Shown here one piece after another: positions 34,373 to 45,826 of a stretch of DNA of 64,000 bases. The stretch lies in assembly GCA_023053575.1 (NCBI GenBank), contig JAKZAP010000017.1, positions 7,447,501-7,511,500 on the forward strand, given 5' to 3'. The notes below the pieces were generated by a model that did no database searches, was not told the DNA's origin, and saw only the letters and a list, made by a program, of their open reading frames with translations. The translations under genes and the position numbers were made by a program. Source of the DNA: Branchinecta lynchi (taxonomy: Eukaryota > Arthropoda > Branchiopoda > Anostraca > Branchinectidae). Positions within the stretch are counted from its first letter, which is position 1. Each line of letters starts with the position of its first letter.

Positions 34373-34948
34373 AGATACGAAAGCTGTTGTTGTTGTTAGT
34401 TTGAGGCAACGTTGGCCTATCTGTGTTTACAGCTATGTTTGGCTGTACCTAGACTATGTGTTTACAGTTTACGGTTTCGAGAACCATCGCCACTGTGGTC
34501 TAGACGGATGTTTATGCACTGTATGGGAAATATTACTTTGTTGACAAAATACTACAAGAAACGTTTAGCTACTATTTCTGTCATTGATCTTAAATAATTA
34601 ATAGACGTAGTTGACTGATATTTAGAAGAAGTCTTTAATCGAAGATTACAAAATGACATATCCCTTTGAAGACATTTCGTTCTCTTACTTTCTTCAGCCA
34701 TGACCTTCCCGAGCTTAGTGTGTTTATCCTTTTAAATGTAGGCTTTGTTTAAATTCAAATTTTCCGCGTCTGGGTGAATATGAGGTTGTCGTCCAGGCGA
34801 TGGACATTCTGCGTTGGTGCGAGACCTCCGGTTGAAAGAAAACAAAATCCCCTAGACGAGTCAAAATAGTTCGCTGGATTGAAATATCAGATTTAAAAAT
34901 AGTAATACTTTAAAGGCATCTCCCCCTAAAAATTGTTTATGTTTTCAG
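34373..34948. other. No gene recognised; possible intron
   Basis: The 61-codon frame at 34412-34597 has no recognisable motif. The stretch ends in a convincing acceptor (TTTATGTTTTCAG) at 34948. Confidence 0.35.
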
Positions 34949-35150
34949 GCCTTACGGATTCCACAATTCTGATCATGCGACGCTCCGCAGCAGAATGTCA
35001 ACGGAGAAGGAAGAAATGGTGGACAGTGATAGACAAGAAGAAGAAGAAGGGTCGCGTCATGGCTATCACAGCTGGTTTGCACCTGAATGCAAAAAAGGAG
35101 AAATTCGCGACTATTGGGGAGTCTGTCGACGAAAAATTATTATAGGATAA
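34949..35150 (+). CDS. Candidate terminal exon of an unknown gene
   Basis: After acceptor AG (34947-34948) and one leading base, 66 codons run to a TAA. The peptide starts PYGFHNSDHATLRSRMSTEK, has an acidic run (DSDRQEEEEG), then a Trp/Cys-containing end (SWFAPECKKGEIRDYWGVC) with RRK before the stop. Codon-like composition and the acceptor support coding. I recognise no family. AATAAA occurs near 35382. Upstream exons were not identified. Confidence 0.35.
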
Positions 35151-35607
35151 TATAAACGGAAGGAAAAGAACCTACAGAGTCCTGTCTTCTTCTGTTTAAT
35201 GTTGGTTTTGAAAATTTAATTATATTGCAGTTCCTAGCCTACTGGACCATAACGATTTACCATGTTTTGCGTTGTGGATAAAACGTTGTTTCGTCATAGC
35301 CCGAATAGTCTTGGACATTTTGACAGAAGCTATTCAGTGACAGTAATCTACTCGACTCAATCAAATCGACTCAATTAAATCGACAATAAAGTGGAAACAA
35401 AGTATATCTGTCCTGGATTTACAGTAAGAGAAAAAAATTATGTTTACTACAAAGTGCTGCTACTGGAGTACACCTTTCACCAGGCCATCATTCTACTTTC
35501 TCTCAGTTCTTACGACGCCATTTCTTTTTCAATCACCCTCCAGGAAAAGAAACCTAAAACATCTCTCCCAGCCTTAACATTATACGACATGTTCTGATTG
35601 GCTTACA
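35151..35607. other. No gene recognised
   Basis: This is likely 3' flank of the candidate exon. AATCGACTC-type short repeats occur around 35352-35380. A 68-codon frame at 35391-35597 has no domain. Confidence 0.35.
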
Positions 35608-35735
35608 CTCAAAATACCTACGACTCAAAATGCCAAGGATAAATGCCAATGACTCATAATGCCCACGGTTCAAAATGTCCACGATTAAAACTTCCTACGA
35701 CCAGAAATGCCCACGGTTCACAAGGCCCAAGATTG
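35608..35735 (+). repeat. Degenerate minisatellite, about 17 bp
   Basis: Seven or so imperfect copies of a unit like CTCAAAATGCCCACGA occur in a row, with substitutions and one longer unit. The repeats are noncoding. Confidence 0.6.
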
Positions 35736-36142
35736 AATTATTCGAGGTGTTCAGTCCGTAGTAAACTGAAACTAGTGATGAGTCAGAAATGAAAGGAGCA
35801 GACCGAATATCAGAATGGCGATGATCGTGTGCTGAACTGCAATAATCTTATTTATAATTTAAGTCTATAAGTCACAAAAAGTGATCTTAAAACTGTAATT
35901 TTTTTATTCAGATAAAATTCTTATCTTCATGGTGCAAGACTTGTTTTGTTTTTTGTGTTTTGTTGTTTGGGGGTCACGTAAGGTAATGTTTTCCGTTAAT
36001 GTTTTTGTTTTGTTTGGTATCGGTGCATGGTCTCATTCTCCATACTCTCTCTTCTCTTTTTTAAATAAACTTTTCAATAAAACTGTTCTACTATAGTAAA
36101 ACGTAAAGTAAACTCTAAAGTAAAACGCAACGTTTTTTATAT
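35736..36142. other. No gene recognised
   Basis: T-rich sequence with short GTTTTGTT repeats (35935-36015). Nothing else supported. Confidence 0.4.
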
Positions 36143-36440
36143 ATGCAACGCTGCCGGCCCTGTGAACCAGTTTTCAGAATTTGCCAGTTTTCTAGTAAAG
36201 CGTTTCTCCTATAAACCGTTTTGGCGAATCCGTTTCAAGAGAAAACGTACCGCACACGAATATGTTGCAGGAGAAAGCGTTTCTATTTGCAAAAGCGTTT
36301 CTTAGAAAACTGGTTCAAAGGGCCGACAGCGTTGTATCCTGAAGGGTTGCAGCTACATGACGTTTCATCGCAAAACTGGTTCAAAGGGCCGGCAGCGTTG
36401 CATGCTGAAGGGTTGCAGCTACATAACGTTTCATCGGGAA
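36143..36440. repeat. Small TIR-like element with a tandem end
   Basis: GCAACGCTGCCGGCCC at 36145 recurs inverted twice, at 36306-36335 and 36372-36401. It is part of a 66-bp direct duplication that includes GAAGGGTTGCAGCTACAT. Several GCGTTTCT boxes lie between. The duplication of one terminus is unusual. Confidence 0.6.
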
Positions 36441-36732
36441 TTCGTGCCAGAAGTACACGTGAGACATAATAATATCCGATGAAAAACAAGCTTCCTTCTT
36501 CTGATTTGGATAGTCTTCTGCGCGATACATTAGTTGAGAGACGATGAAAATCAATGACCGATGCAAACGTCTGACCACCGCGTTTGAAAAAAAGTGAGTT
36601 TTCTGAAAAGGCTTTTTACTGCAGCAATCTCACAGAAATTCCTCTCCTATCCCTATCACCATTACCTTTTATATAAATGTATAGTCAACAATAATGACTT
36701 TATAAGCTAATATTTTATTCATTAAGAGTTTA

Positions 36733-38175
36733 GAAGACAAGAGCTAGAAGCTCATATGGCACTTGCAACGCTGTATCAGAGGATGAAAATAGGAATTTGC
36801 CAATTCGTGCGTTAGTTGTGTTCATTTGTAAGCAAACCCCTTGAGATAAGAATGATCAAGGGTCCATTGAGATCCTGCGAATGGATCGTTCTTAAAAACT
36901 ATTCTATTTACGCATTTGGCTGTGATGATGCTCACTTTAAGGGCGCTAGAACATTCATCCGTAACGAACACTCTTGCACAAATGATGATAAGCTCATCGA
37001 AATCACGAAAATATATATTTTGCTCAAAATAATTGTTTTTACTTTAAGGAAATTACAAAACCCTTGAGGCAAAACGGATCATGGGCCCTTGGAGATCACG
37101 AATATGATTATATCTTTTGGTCAAAAGTGTTTCTTTTACTTTTCGGTAAGATATGTAATTTAATTTAAGGGTGCTAAAAATTAATTTCTTAGCAAAATCC
37201 TTGAGGCATAAACGATCATGGGCTAATGGGGATCATGAAAAAGTATATTTTGCTTTAATAGTACTTCAAGGGATGGTCGAATCTGAGAAATGACAATTTC
37301 TAAGCCAATCTTGTTAAGTTTCTGATGTTCAAAGTCGAGTTTCATCGTCCTTGCGGATCTGGAAGTACCTTAACTCGCGGTGACCGGAATTTCGGACCCA
37401 CACCCCCTACAACTCCCCCAAAGGTGCCCGAATCTGTTCCGGTACTGTGACGTATCTATGGCTTGTGCTTGCTCTTCCCGCCAAGTTTCCTCGCTCCACT
37501 CTAAGGGTGTCACAAGATTGCCGGTTCTCCCCTCCAACCACCCCCACCCCACATTCATGGGATCTGGTCGGAACTGATCTGGGGAATTTGAGATACGAGG
37601 CTTTTCCAAATATCAATTTTCCTTCGAAAGTTATACATGCCTCAAGACTCCGGATTCTCTACCCCCCCCCCCCCTCCCCACGATGGTCAGATTGGGAAAC
37701 TGACTATTTTAAGCCAATCAACTCAAGCCTCAAATGGTCAAGCCAATTTTCATCGTCTTAGCCCCCCCCCCCCCAGGGTCCGAATACGGCCCGGTTCCGT
37801 CGCTGATGTATCTAGGGCATGTGCTTGTTCTTCCCACCAAGTTTCATCCCAATCGCTCCAGTCTAATCGTGTCACAATATTTCCGGTTCTCCCCTCCGAC
37901 TTCTCCCCCCCCCCCACATTCATCGGATCCGTTCAGGACTCGAAGTGGGAGATCTGAGACACGAGATTGTTAATGTACAGTTTCATTAAGATCCTATAAC
38001 CCGTTCAAAAGTTATAGATGCCTCAACATTCCGGATTCTCCAGCCCTCCATTCCCCCCTCGGTGGTCGGATTGGGGAAGTGACTATGTCCAAGTTAGTTT
38101 GGTTGGGTCCCTTATATGCCTGCCAAGTTTCATCGTCCTAACTTTCTGGAAGTACCTTAAAGCACAGAGGACAGT
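36733..38175 (-). repeat. Family 1 element
   Basis: The edge AAGAGCTAGAAGCTCATATGGCACTTG-like sequence (split by one change from the other copies) lies at 36733-36761. From 36838 to 37270, about 140-220-bp degenerate units begin CCCTTGAG and contain GATCATGGGC. From 37340 on are the C-rich modules found in the other copies (CCAAGTTTC, CTCCCCTCCAAC, GGATCTGGTC). Noncoding. Confidence 0.65.
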
Positions 38176-38755
38176 ATTTACGATTTAATTCATGTAAATA
38201 CCTCAAGAATAAAGAGTTTCCAAATAGTACGCGCCATCGCTTCCTATTTTATCGTTTCCGACTTCTTGCAGAACCTCACTACCTCAGCGTACCATGGACA
38301 TTTCATGAGTGCGACAAACCACAAAATATTCGAAATTGCTTTGGTGCATGTGTTCTGAGAGATGAATTCCGAATCTTCAAGAAATTGCGGTTATTTGTGA
38401 TTGTTGCAGCAGAGGTTACATCTTTCTTCAGTTTTACACCAATTACACCCTTTATTGAGTGGCTGTATTATGTCAGAGTTGTTTTTGATTCCTCTGGTGT
38501 TTTGCAACTGCATTATGATGGGTTAATTTTCGTCTCAAAGAGGCTATTGGCCACTGCAGCCTGAAGTGTCTATCACATCATGGAAATAACTCTAGCAAGG
38601 TATGAAATTTTACTGGGTTCATTGTTTCTACTTCTCATGATTCCACTTGAGATCTGATGTTTTTTTTTGTTTTTTTTTCAGTTGAATATTCTGTTCTTGA
38701 TCTCACAATACCACAGCAATCTCATTGTAAGACCTTTCTGTCGGGTTGGTAGTTG
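38176..38755. other. No gene recognised
   Basis: Unique-looking sequence with pyrimidine tracts (38640-38680 ends in TTTTTTTTCAG, an acceptor-like site at 38680). No exon could be assigned with confidence. Confidence 0.35.
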
Positions 38756-39425
38756 TAAGCTATTTCATAAGGCGGCAGGATTTTGTGGGATCTAAAAACG
38801 ACACTTACAACGGCACTACAAACTGCAAAAAATTTCTCAGAGGGGCCTTACTAGTAGTTTTAATTGGTGGAAAGGTGCATCACTTATGTTGGGCCTTAGG
38901 TTCAGCATTCTAGCCACACTAAAATCTAAAATTTGGGTGGGAGGAAGTTGAAGTTTGCCGAAAAATGCAAGTTGAAAAAAAATTAGTTGCCGAGGCACTC
39001 GGGTTACATTCGTCTTGAGTGCAGTAGTATCAAGCTGCTTGGGTGTCACTGAGGAGAAAGCTGAAATGAAGGACCTGCTTGGTGCAGCTCGGTAAGCTAT
39101 TTCATAAGGCGGCAGGATTTTGTGGGATCTAAAAACGACACTTACAACGGCACTACAATCTGCAAAAAATTTCTCTGAGGGGCCTTACTAGTAGTTTTAA
39201 TTGGTGGAAAGGTGCATCACTTATGTTGGGCCTTAGGTTCAGCATTCTAGCCACACTAAAATCTAAAATTTGGTTGGGAGGAAGTTGAAGTTTGCCGAAA
39301 AATGCAAGTTGAAAAAAAATTAGTTGCCGAGGCACTCGGGTTACATTCGTCTTGAGTGCAGTAGTATCAAGCTGCTTGGGTGTCACTGAGGAGAAAGCTG
39401 AAATGAAGGACCTGCTTGGTGCAGT
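38756..39425. repeat. Recent tandem duplication, 335-bp unit
   Basis: The unit starting TAAGCTATTTCATAAGGCGG at 38756 repeats from 39091 with only a handful of differences, so it is young. The forward frame ends EEKAEMKDLLGAAR before GTAAGC at the junction. The minus strand has a long open frame (PSRSFISAFSSVTPKQLD...). Either could be an exon; neither is recognised. Confidence 0.85.
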
Positions 39426-39427
39426 CA

Positions 39428-39700
39428 ACCACAAACCCCTGATTTTTGGATACCCTATGCCTAACGCTGGATACACTATGCCAGGTGCTGGATACTGTAA
39501 CCCAGTAAAATATTTATGATTTGAGTGAAGCTAAAAAATCAACCAATCAGAACTCCTTTCTATTGAGGTAGGTCAGGGTTAGGTTACCAACAGGTATCGA
39601 GCGTTTGGCATAGGGTATCCAGCGTTAGGCATAGGCTATGCTAAATGCTAGATATACCCAGCGTTTGGCATAGGGTATCCAAAAGTCAGGGGTTTGTGGT
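39428..39700. mobile_element. 273-bp MITE
   Basis: Terminal inverted repeats begin ACCACAAACCCCTGA and continue to GGATACCCTATGC, with related GTATCCAGCGTTAGGCATA motifs inside. A related fragment is at about 53235-53325. A target duplication is not evident. It separates the duplicated unit from the exon-like segment at 39701-39890. Confidence 0.7.
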
Positions 39701-39890
39701 AGACTGGCTTGGTGACATTGCTGTTGTGAACAACCTTTTGCTTAATCTCGGTAAAAACTGGCGGTAATGTGTCATCAAACCTGTGTAATCTTTCACCTGT
39801 AGCGCCATATTTCTCATCCAAAGCTCCCAAGTCAACAACCTCAACAAGGTATGCTATTAATGAGCTAACTTTGAAGACATCAAGCTTCAC
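39701..39890 (-). CDS. Coding-like exon bounded by two MITEs
   Basis: The minus-strand frame reads KLDVFKVSSLIAYLVEVVD, then LGALDEKYGATGERLHRFDD, then TLPPVFTEIKQKVVHNSNV and TKPV. The hydrophobic-charged pattern and codon use look genuinely coding. Both ends run directly into MITEs (39428-39700 and 39891-40190), which supply the apparent Met start and the stop, so neither is native. I do not recognise the family; a domesticated or dead transposase is possible. It may be a pseudogene fragment. Confidence 0.4.
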
Positions 39891-40190
39891 GATGAAAAAT
39901 TTATCCAAAATAGTAGTACGAAGTTGTACAGAAAAGTAGCATGCAGTACGAACTGATGCTACTACATATTTCTATGTCAAGGCTACCTTGTCAGTTGTCA
40001 CTGCATTCTACTTTATGCTACAACTAGCAAGACTGGATGCTACTATCGTAAGACAGGATGCTAGATACTACTGCTTAAGATTGGCCCATTCTGAAATCAT
40101 AGCATTATTTACTATTACATATAAATACATTCAACTTTTTCATAAAGCTATCATGTAACTTTGCAGTCTGTAAATTTTTTATTTGGGTAT
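39891..40190. mobile_element. 300-bp MITE related to 28.8 kb
   Basis: Ends GATGAAAAATTTA and, inverted, ATAAAAAATTTAC are present, with shared interior words (AGCATGCAGTAC, AAGACTGGATGCTACTAT, AAGACAGGATGCTA). It is more diverged than the two Harbinger-embedded copies. Confidence 0.7.
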
Positions 40191-40737
40191 ATGTCAGCGC
40201 TGGGGTGGTCTATCTGCCACAGATGCATGATCATAGGCAAATTGGGGTATACTATCAGCTTCAAATAGCCTCTGTCTACTCCTTTAACCTGTGCTGGCTA
40301 GCACTATTGACTAAAATTAATTTTGAATGATTGTGCTGTGGATTTCAGTCAAATTGTCAATAAATTCTACAGTTGGAGTTTTAAGAAGCATACCTACAGT
40401 TTTTGGGGATGATGCGCCATGATATGAGCACTGGTATGGTGGAGCAAGGGCACAATAACCTACCAGTCTGCAAAAAAACTTGATTTTGTATGTCCCATAT
40501 CGTATATCATTCATTTGGCATGCTCTTTTTCTAAGTCATTGTGCCCCAACCTTGAGCACCAGTGCTCATACCTTGGGGCGTATCCTAATTTAAGAGAAAG
40601 CATATCCTAAAATCATAGACTTGTGGCAGCACACATATTCAGTTTCTGGAGCTTTGGGATCCTATCTTAGAAAAGAACCCCGAACTCAAATTCAAAACTA
40701 AAAAAATAAAAATAAATGCAATTTCTATACTTAGTCT
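40191..40737. other. No gene supported
   Basis: A minus-strand frame at 40514-40317 looks partly coding. However, about 38 bp of it (40417-40452) recurs inverted at 40540-40578 (GAGCACCAGTGCTCATA against TATGAGCACTGGTATGG), so it is probably repeat-derived. Confidence 0.4.
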
Positions 40738-40892
40738 GTGCTTGGACAGCTCCCAGAACTTGAATATTCCTGCAGATGTAACAGAAGTAGAAGTGCTTGA
40801 ACAGCTCCCAGAACTTGAATATTCCTTCAGATGTAACAGAAGTAGAAGAAGAGGGCTGGAGTGCAGCAGAGAAATTGCTTGGTTTACTGTAA
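40738..40892 (+). pseudogene. Exon-like segment with a 55-bp tandem duplication
   Basis: After a TTCTATACTTAG acceptor-like site, a 55-bp unit occurs twice (40738-40792 and 40793-40847). The second unit continues in the frame LNSSQNLNIPSDVTEVEEEG then WSAAEKLLGLL and stop. Because 55 is not a multiple of three, the duplication shifts frame. This may have broken an exon, or the segment is not coding. Confidence 0.3.
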
Positions 40893-41179
40893 TTTACCTT
40901 TTACCATACAGTATGCAGTTTTAAGTGCATCACTAAAATATAGGTTATATCTTTCTATTCTATCAGTAGTGCAGGCCCTTTCCATGTGTTGAAACCAGAT
41001 GCGGGACATCTGTTGGAATGTCTGGGGGCTAGTTCGATCATAAAAAATATCTCTGTTGGGACAAAATCACTATAATCCACAGCAAATCTTGGCCAGCATG
41101 GACTTAGCTCCTACATTTCGTTTTTGATCGTTTACTTCATTGTAATACTCAGAGGCGTTACTAGCCAAAATGTTTTGGG

Positions 41180-41450
41180 GGGGGGGGACGAGGCATTTAC
41201 CGACTGGCTGGTAATTTTTACCGACTGTTTCTGCAGAAAAACAACCGTTTTCAACAAAAAAAAATGACAGTTTTGAAAAAAATCGACTGATTTTCAGAAA
41301 AAACGACTTTTGACGAAAAATCGACCAATTTTCAGAAAAACCAACTGTTTTCATGAAAAAAATCAACTGTTTTGACGAAAGATCGCGGCGCCTCGCGACG
41401 ACTCGGCTATTTTTACCGACTGGACGACAGCATTGGGGGGGGGGGAAATT
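41180..41450. repeat. Minisatellite of about 23 bp with G-runs at both ends
   Basis: Units like GAAAAATCGACTGTTTTCA repeat imperfectly from 41215 to 41370. TTTACCGACTGG and a G10-12 run flank both sides (41180 and 41440). Confidence 0.65.
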
Positions 41451-42100
41451 TGTTATAAGTTAAATTTTAATTTGAAGTTGATTAGATGTTGGGTTTAAGG
41501 GGTAGGAAGACATGCTGAACACGATGGTGAAAACTATTTTCTCGCCGGGCAAGTATTTGGTCCGAAATCCGGCCAAAACCGGAAAAATTGTTAAACATAT
41601 CTGTAGTTGATTAGACATCCGATTTAGGGGTAAGAAGAGATGCTGAATCCGTGTGTGACAATCATTTTTTACTGGACATATAGTTCGCCCGGAATCCGGC
41701 TGGAACCGGAAACTTGTTATAAGTTATATTTTAATTTGAAGTTGATTAGATGTTCGATATAGGGGAAAGAAGATACGCTGAGTTCGTTTTTTTAGCTTTT
41801 TTTTGCCGGACAGGCGGTTCCGGAATTCGGCCGAAACCGGGAAATTGGCAGAAGTAAGGCAGGAAGTTTTTGTCAAAACAGATATGACTTATAGGAGTAA
41901 ACACAAACATGCTGAATCCATATCTGAACTTGGTTTTCTCAGATGATTAGCTTTTTGGCCTTAACCTGTTTCTGAATTTTAATAGTAAAAATGTTCAAGG
42001 AGTCTGGCGAAGACTGGATCTGGCGAAGAGAAGACCCAATTGTCTGGATCAGATATTGAATTTTTGGGATCCCATCGAAACCTTTGGTCTTGTTGTATGT
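41451..42100 (+). repeat. Family 2 element, copy 1
   Basis: About 135-bp units carry GAAGTTGATTAGATGTT, CATGCTGAA and CGGAATCCGGC. They are followed by the end block TCTGGCGAAGACTGGATCTG and TTTGGGATCCCATCGAAACC to CTTGTT (42100). The start block is absent, so the copy is truncated. Noncoding. Confidence 0.75.
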
Positions 42101-42504
42101 TGCTTCTATGGTCTAGATGAAACAATGAGCTCTACACAGTAACTTCGATTATCACAGACAAAGTTTTTTTCAGAGTAGGCTATATAAAAATAAACGTGTG
42201 TAATTCACAATCATTCGATAATTTTTGACCTTTTAATCAATACAAAATGTCAAAACTATTCCTTTTCCCTGGTAGTGCTGAAGCTGGAAAAACTCGTGAT
42301 GCCAATGTAGCTTTTGCCTAGAAAGAAAAAAAAAACATATGACGTGTCTATCTAAGTCACAATTCCACAGACAGAAAGTTGTGTATGCCTGTTCGTTTTC
42401 TTGTCCTCAGAGGGTTTGTTTCATGCTTGTCAACACCATCACCATTTGGTTAAAGGGGCTCTTCAGGGTGGCTGAAGTTTGCAACTATACAGACGAACTG
42501 AGTT
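42101..42504. other. No gene recognised
   Basis: Spacer between two Family 2 copies. An 87-codon frame at 42339-42602 runs into the next element and has no domain. Confidence 0.4.
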
Positions 42505-43274
42505 TGGGATCCCGAAACGTAAGTGAGGAATGCCTATGGCATCGCAAAAATTGTCCGTCTGTTAGCATGATAACTCTGGAAAAGGTTGAGATATTTTGTT
42601 AAAATTTGACACGATGACTCTTTGGGTCAAAGTATAGTTCGAAGGTGGGCTCTGTAGTGCTATATTTATGGGTGGGGCAGGGGTTTCAAATTAAGGGAGG
42701 ACAAAAAATATGTTTCAAGCTAGTTGATTCAGAGGTGAGGAGACATGCTGAATCCAAATATGAAAATAGTTTCGCTGGACAAGTAGTTTACTTGGAATCA
42801 GGCAAAAAGCGGATATTTTGGGAAAAGTAAGAGTTGTATCTGAAGTTGATTAGATGTTTGATTCAGCACATGCTGATTTCTGAATATGAAAATTATTTTC
42901 ACGCCGGATATGTAGTTCGCGCTGAATCTGGGAATTTAACATGAAGTTTTAAACTAAGCGATACATATTGAGGAGATATACTGTTGCAACTTTCGATCAT
43001 GCTAATGATAAACAAAAATGTGTATGCGATCAGTCTACTAATCTGCCAAACGGCTTTTGCTGGTTCGAAAAATCAGAGTGCATCCGGCAAGGATCTGGTA
43101 ACAGTTTAATAAAAATTGTTGACCGATTTTCGAGTCTGTACCCTGCCCTTTATCCATAAAAGCGAAAGCTCTGCGTCGATGACGTCATATCTTACACCTA
43201 GCGCTCTGGGTTTACATGGCGGTAGGCACTAGGCAGATAGGCAGTCTGTCGCAGAGTAAAAGTGCAATTCGGCA

Positions 43275-43757
43275 ACCATGGTATCAGTTACACTGGTATG
43301 AGTTACCAATGTATCAGTTACATAAATATTCTTTGAGCCCAAGCTGACTTTGAAACATTTATTCAAACAATGTTTACAACGGATACGTCAGCTATGATTT
43401 TTCATCAGCGATATTTCGGCCCTTCTTGTCAAGGGTCCTCGTCAGGCTGTCAATCCTCTGGATCAACTTCGGGGAAGGAAACAAACCTGTAATAAATAAC
43501 TATCGGTAGAAGCTTCAGTTATTTATTACAGGTTTGTTTCCTTCCACGAAGTTGATCCAGAGGATTGACAGCCTGACGAGGACCCTTGACAAGAAGGGCC
43601 GAAATATCGCTGATGAAAAATCATAGCTGACGTATCCGTTGTAAACATTGTTTGAATAAATGTATCAGTTACAATCGTGTCAGTTACCAAGGCATCAGTT
43701 ATCACGGTACCAGCTACAATGATATCAGTTACCGTGGCATCAGTTACCATGGTGTAT
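43275..43757 (+). repeat. TATCAGTTAC minisatellite, split by an insertion
   Basis: Units of about 15 bp (TATCAGTTACNNTGG) occur at 43281-43322 and 43659-43755, separated by the palindromic element. Substitutions are scattered, so this is an old array. Confidence 0.8.
43323..43658. mobile_element. Palindromic short retroelement, copy 2
   Basis: Two inverted arms are separated by a short spacer near 43480-43520. The flanks carry a 15-bp direct duplication AATGTATCAGTTACA (43308-43322 and 43659-43673), although this lies in a minisatellite. Each arm holds CTGACGAG, a GGACCCTT...AAGGGCC stem and GAAA, the order of a hammerhead ribozyme core. Confidence 0.7.
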
Positions 43758-43908
43758 ATTTATCAGTGTTAGAATCTCAGCAACAAGTAAACATTCAATA
43801 GTACATATTTACAAGGAGTCTGGCGAAGACCAGATATCTAGAAGATCCAGTTGTCTGGATCAAATATGAAATTTTGGGATCCAGTCGAAACCTTTGGTCT
43901 TGTTCAAA

Positions 43909-45826
43909 TTCACGATACTTGCAGCCAAAAGCAGCAGACCAGCATGTAAATCACTGCAAAGTCTGTGTCAAAACTGGATAAACCTAGTCTTAATCTATCC
44001 TTCAACTCTTCCTTGAAATCTGGTTTCTACCCTTTCAATTGTAGGTAATCATCAATACCAGCCAAGATTAGGGGCATGAAACATCCTTGTGCTAAATAGC
44101 AACCAATTTGAAGTTCAAAAAAGATAAAATGAGACACTGAAAATAGGATGAAATCATTGTAGTATGATATATAAACTGATAATTATTCAATGATGATTCA
44201 TTATCTCTGTATCCCGGCGTCACCGAACCGCATCTAGGTGGTGAGCTGAGGGGCTAGACAGTTGCAAGTAAAAATCCAAAGAAATGGCGAGTATCTGCAG
44301 TTTTTCAGTGTTACTGGTACTTTCGTGGTCTCAGTAAACCTATCACCTAGAATTAGTTGGTGAAAAATGTATTTCCAGGATAAACACTCACCTATTTACT
44401 AAAGCTCTCTGTGGAACCAGTCAGCGGGGTTTAGCAAACATGGCTGTAGCTGTGAGTCTACACATCTAGACACAATGCTGTGATGCACAGGTGTACTACA
44501 GGTCAGAATCCTGGGCTTTACTTGGTAGATACCATTAGGAATTATGTGCATCTATTGGCCAGACGTCACGTTTTCTGAATTTGCACCTGTAAAAAATTTG
44601 AGCATTTCAAGCAGCGTAGAAGTATTTCAATGCGCTACACTATAGTCTCAGCTTTATAACATGACTTCTAGATAGCTAAACCTTAGGCTGAAGAAATACT
44701 TATAAACTGAAAGTAGTTTCTTTTGTTTTCGTATGTTGTCGATTATTAGTCCTGGTTTAATTCTGAGACAATCACAGGATCTCAAATAAATGGTCTGACT
44801 GTCTGTCAGACTAAATCACCGTAGTCAACGTTTGACAGTTGTACTGGGATCCTGAACAGCTAGAAAAAAAAGTTTGTTGTAAATGATTTTACTCAACCCT
44901 CCAATATTGTTTTGTATTGTAGTTTTTAAGCTTCTTCATTGCTATCCCACAATTCCCATTTATGCTATTCTCAAAACTATTCTCAAAACTTTACCCAAGT
45001 TGGAATTAACCAGTCGGTTGTCTGTCTGTCAGGTTGTCAGCAAGAATTTTCTGGTCAGAGAATGTCGCACAAATGTGATTCTAAAAGAAGGTTATAGTTT
45101 GTGACAAGTCTGGGGACCCTGACCTGATGCAAATATTTTGATTTACTCGAACAATCAATAATTTCTCATGTTACTCAAGCTTTTTGTGCAACCTACCTTA
45201 CCATAATTGGTTTTGTTGTCTGTCTGTCAGACCTAATCAGCCTGAACTGGAGTCTCTTTTTTTACCTAGTTACCTAGACTACAGTAAGCTATCACGCACA
45301 TACCAGTTTGAGGCATCTTCGTCATTTTTTAGTGGTGGATCTGCTGGCTCAACCCTTCTTGTACAGGAGGGATACCTGACCTCGTTTTTATACTACCTCG
45401 ATTTTTGCCGCGAAAATGTTAAAATGAAATGTACATGCTGTCCTGACAGTCAAGAGGCAAAATATGACTTTTTGAACAGTTGTGTGTCCTCAAATCTTCA
45501 AATTCTGTGCCTTTTCTTTGTTTTCAAGCTGTTTTGAAACGGGATTTTCTAGCTATTGACTTTGCTGCCTTTTTCATCATTTTCTAGTCAATCGAGGTAA
45601 GGTTAGAATGAAGGGATCATGTTTGAAAAGACAAATATTTGTAACAATAAGATTGAACCGATATTTATTTATCCAATACGTAAACCATTCAGTTAGCTTC
45701 AGTCTAGTGTGTTTGTCATATTTATTGGTTCCTTTTTAAACCAGATAAATTATTCTGAAGGAAAGACTTGTCTGAGGTTGGATGTACCCCTGTACCTCGA
45801 GAAGTTGAGGAGTGCCTGGTACAATT
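43909..45826. other. No gene recognised
   Basis: Mostly unique sequence. Frames at 44883-45104 and 45184-45537 are Leu/Ser/Phe-rich with no recognisable domain. CTGTCTGTCAG occurs at 44800, 45020 and 45220, hinting at an old repeat. Confidence 0.35.

Larger units (their letters stand above)
42505..43908 (+). repeat. Family 2 element, copy 2, with insertions
   Basis: The start block (TTTGGGATCCCGAAACGTAAG at 42505, shown to 20 bases) continues to TTGTCCGTCTGT and GATAACTCTGG. Decayed array units at 42660-42950 follow, and the end block lies at 43815-43908. A minisatellite and a palindromic retroelement lie inside it. Confidence 0.6.

Noticed and set aside
40317..40514. Exon-like minus-strand frame with acceptor
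   Set aside because: About 38 bp inside it recurs inverted 100 bp away, so it is better explained as an inverted repeat than as an exon.
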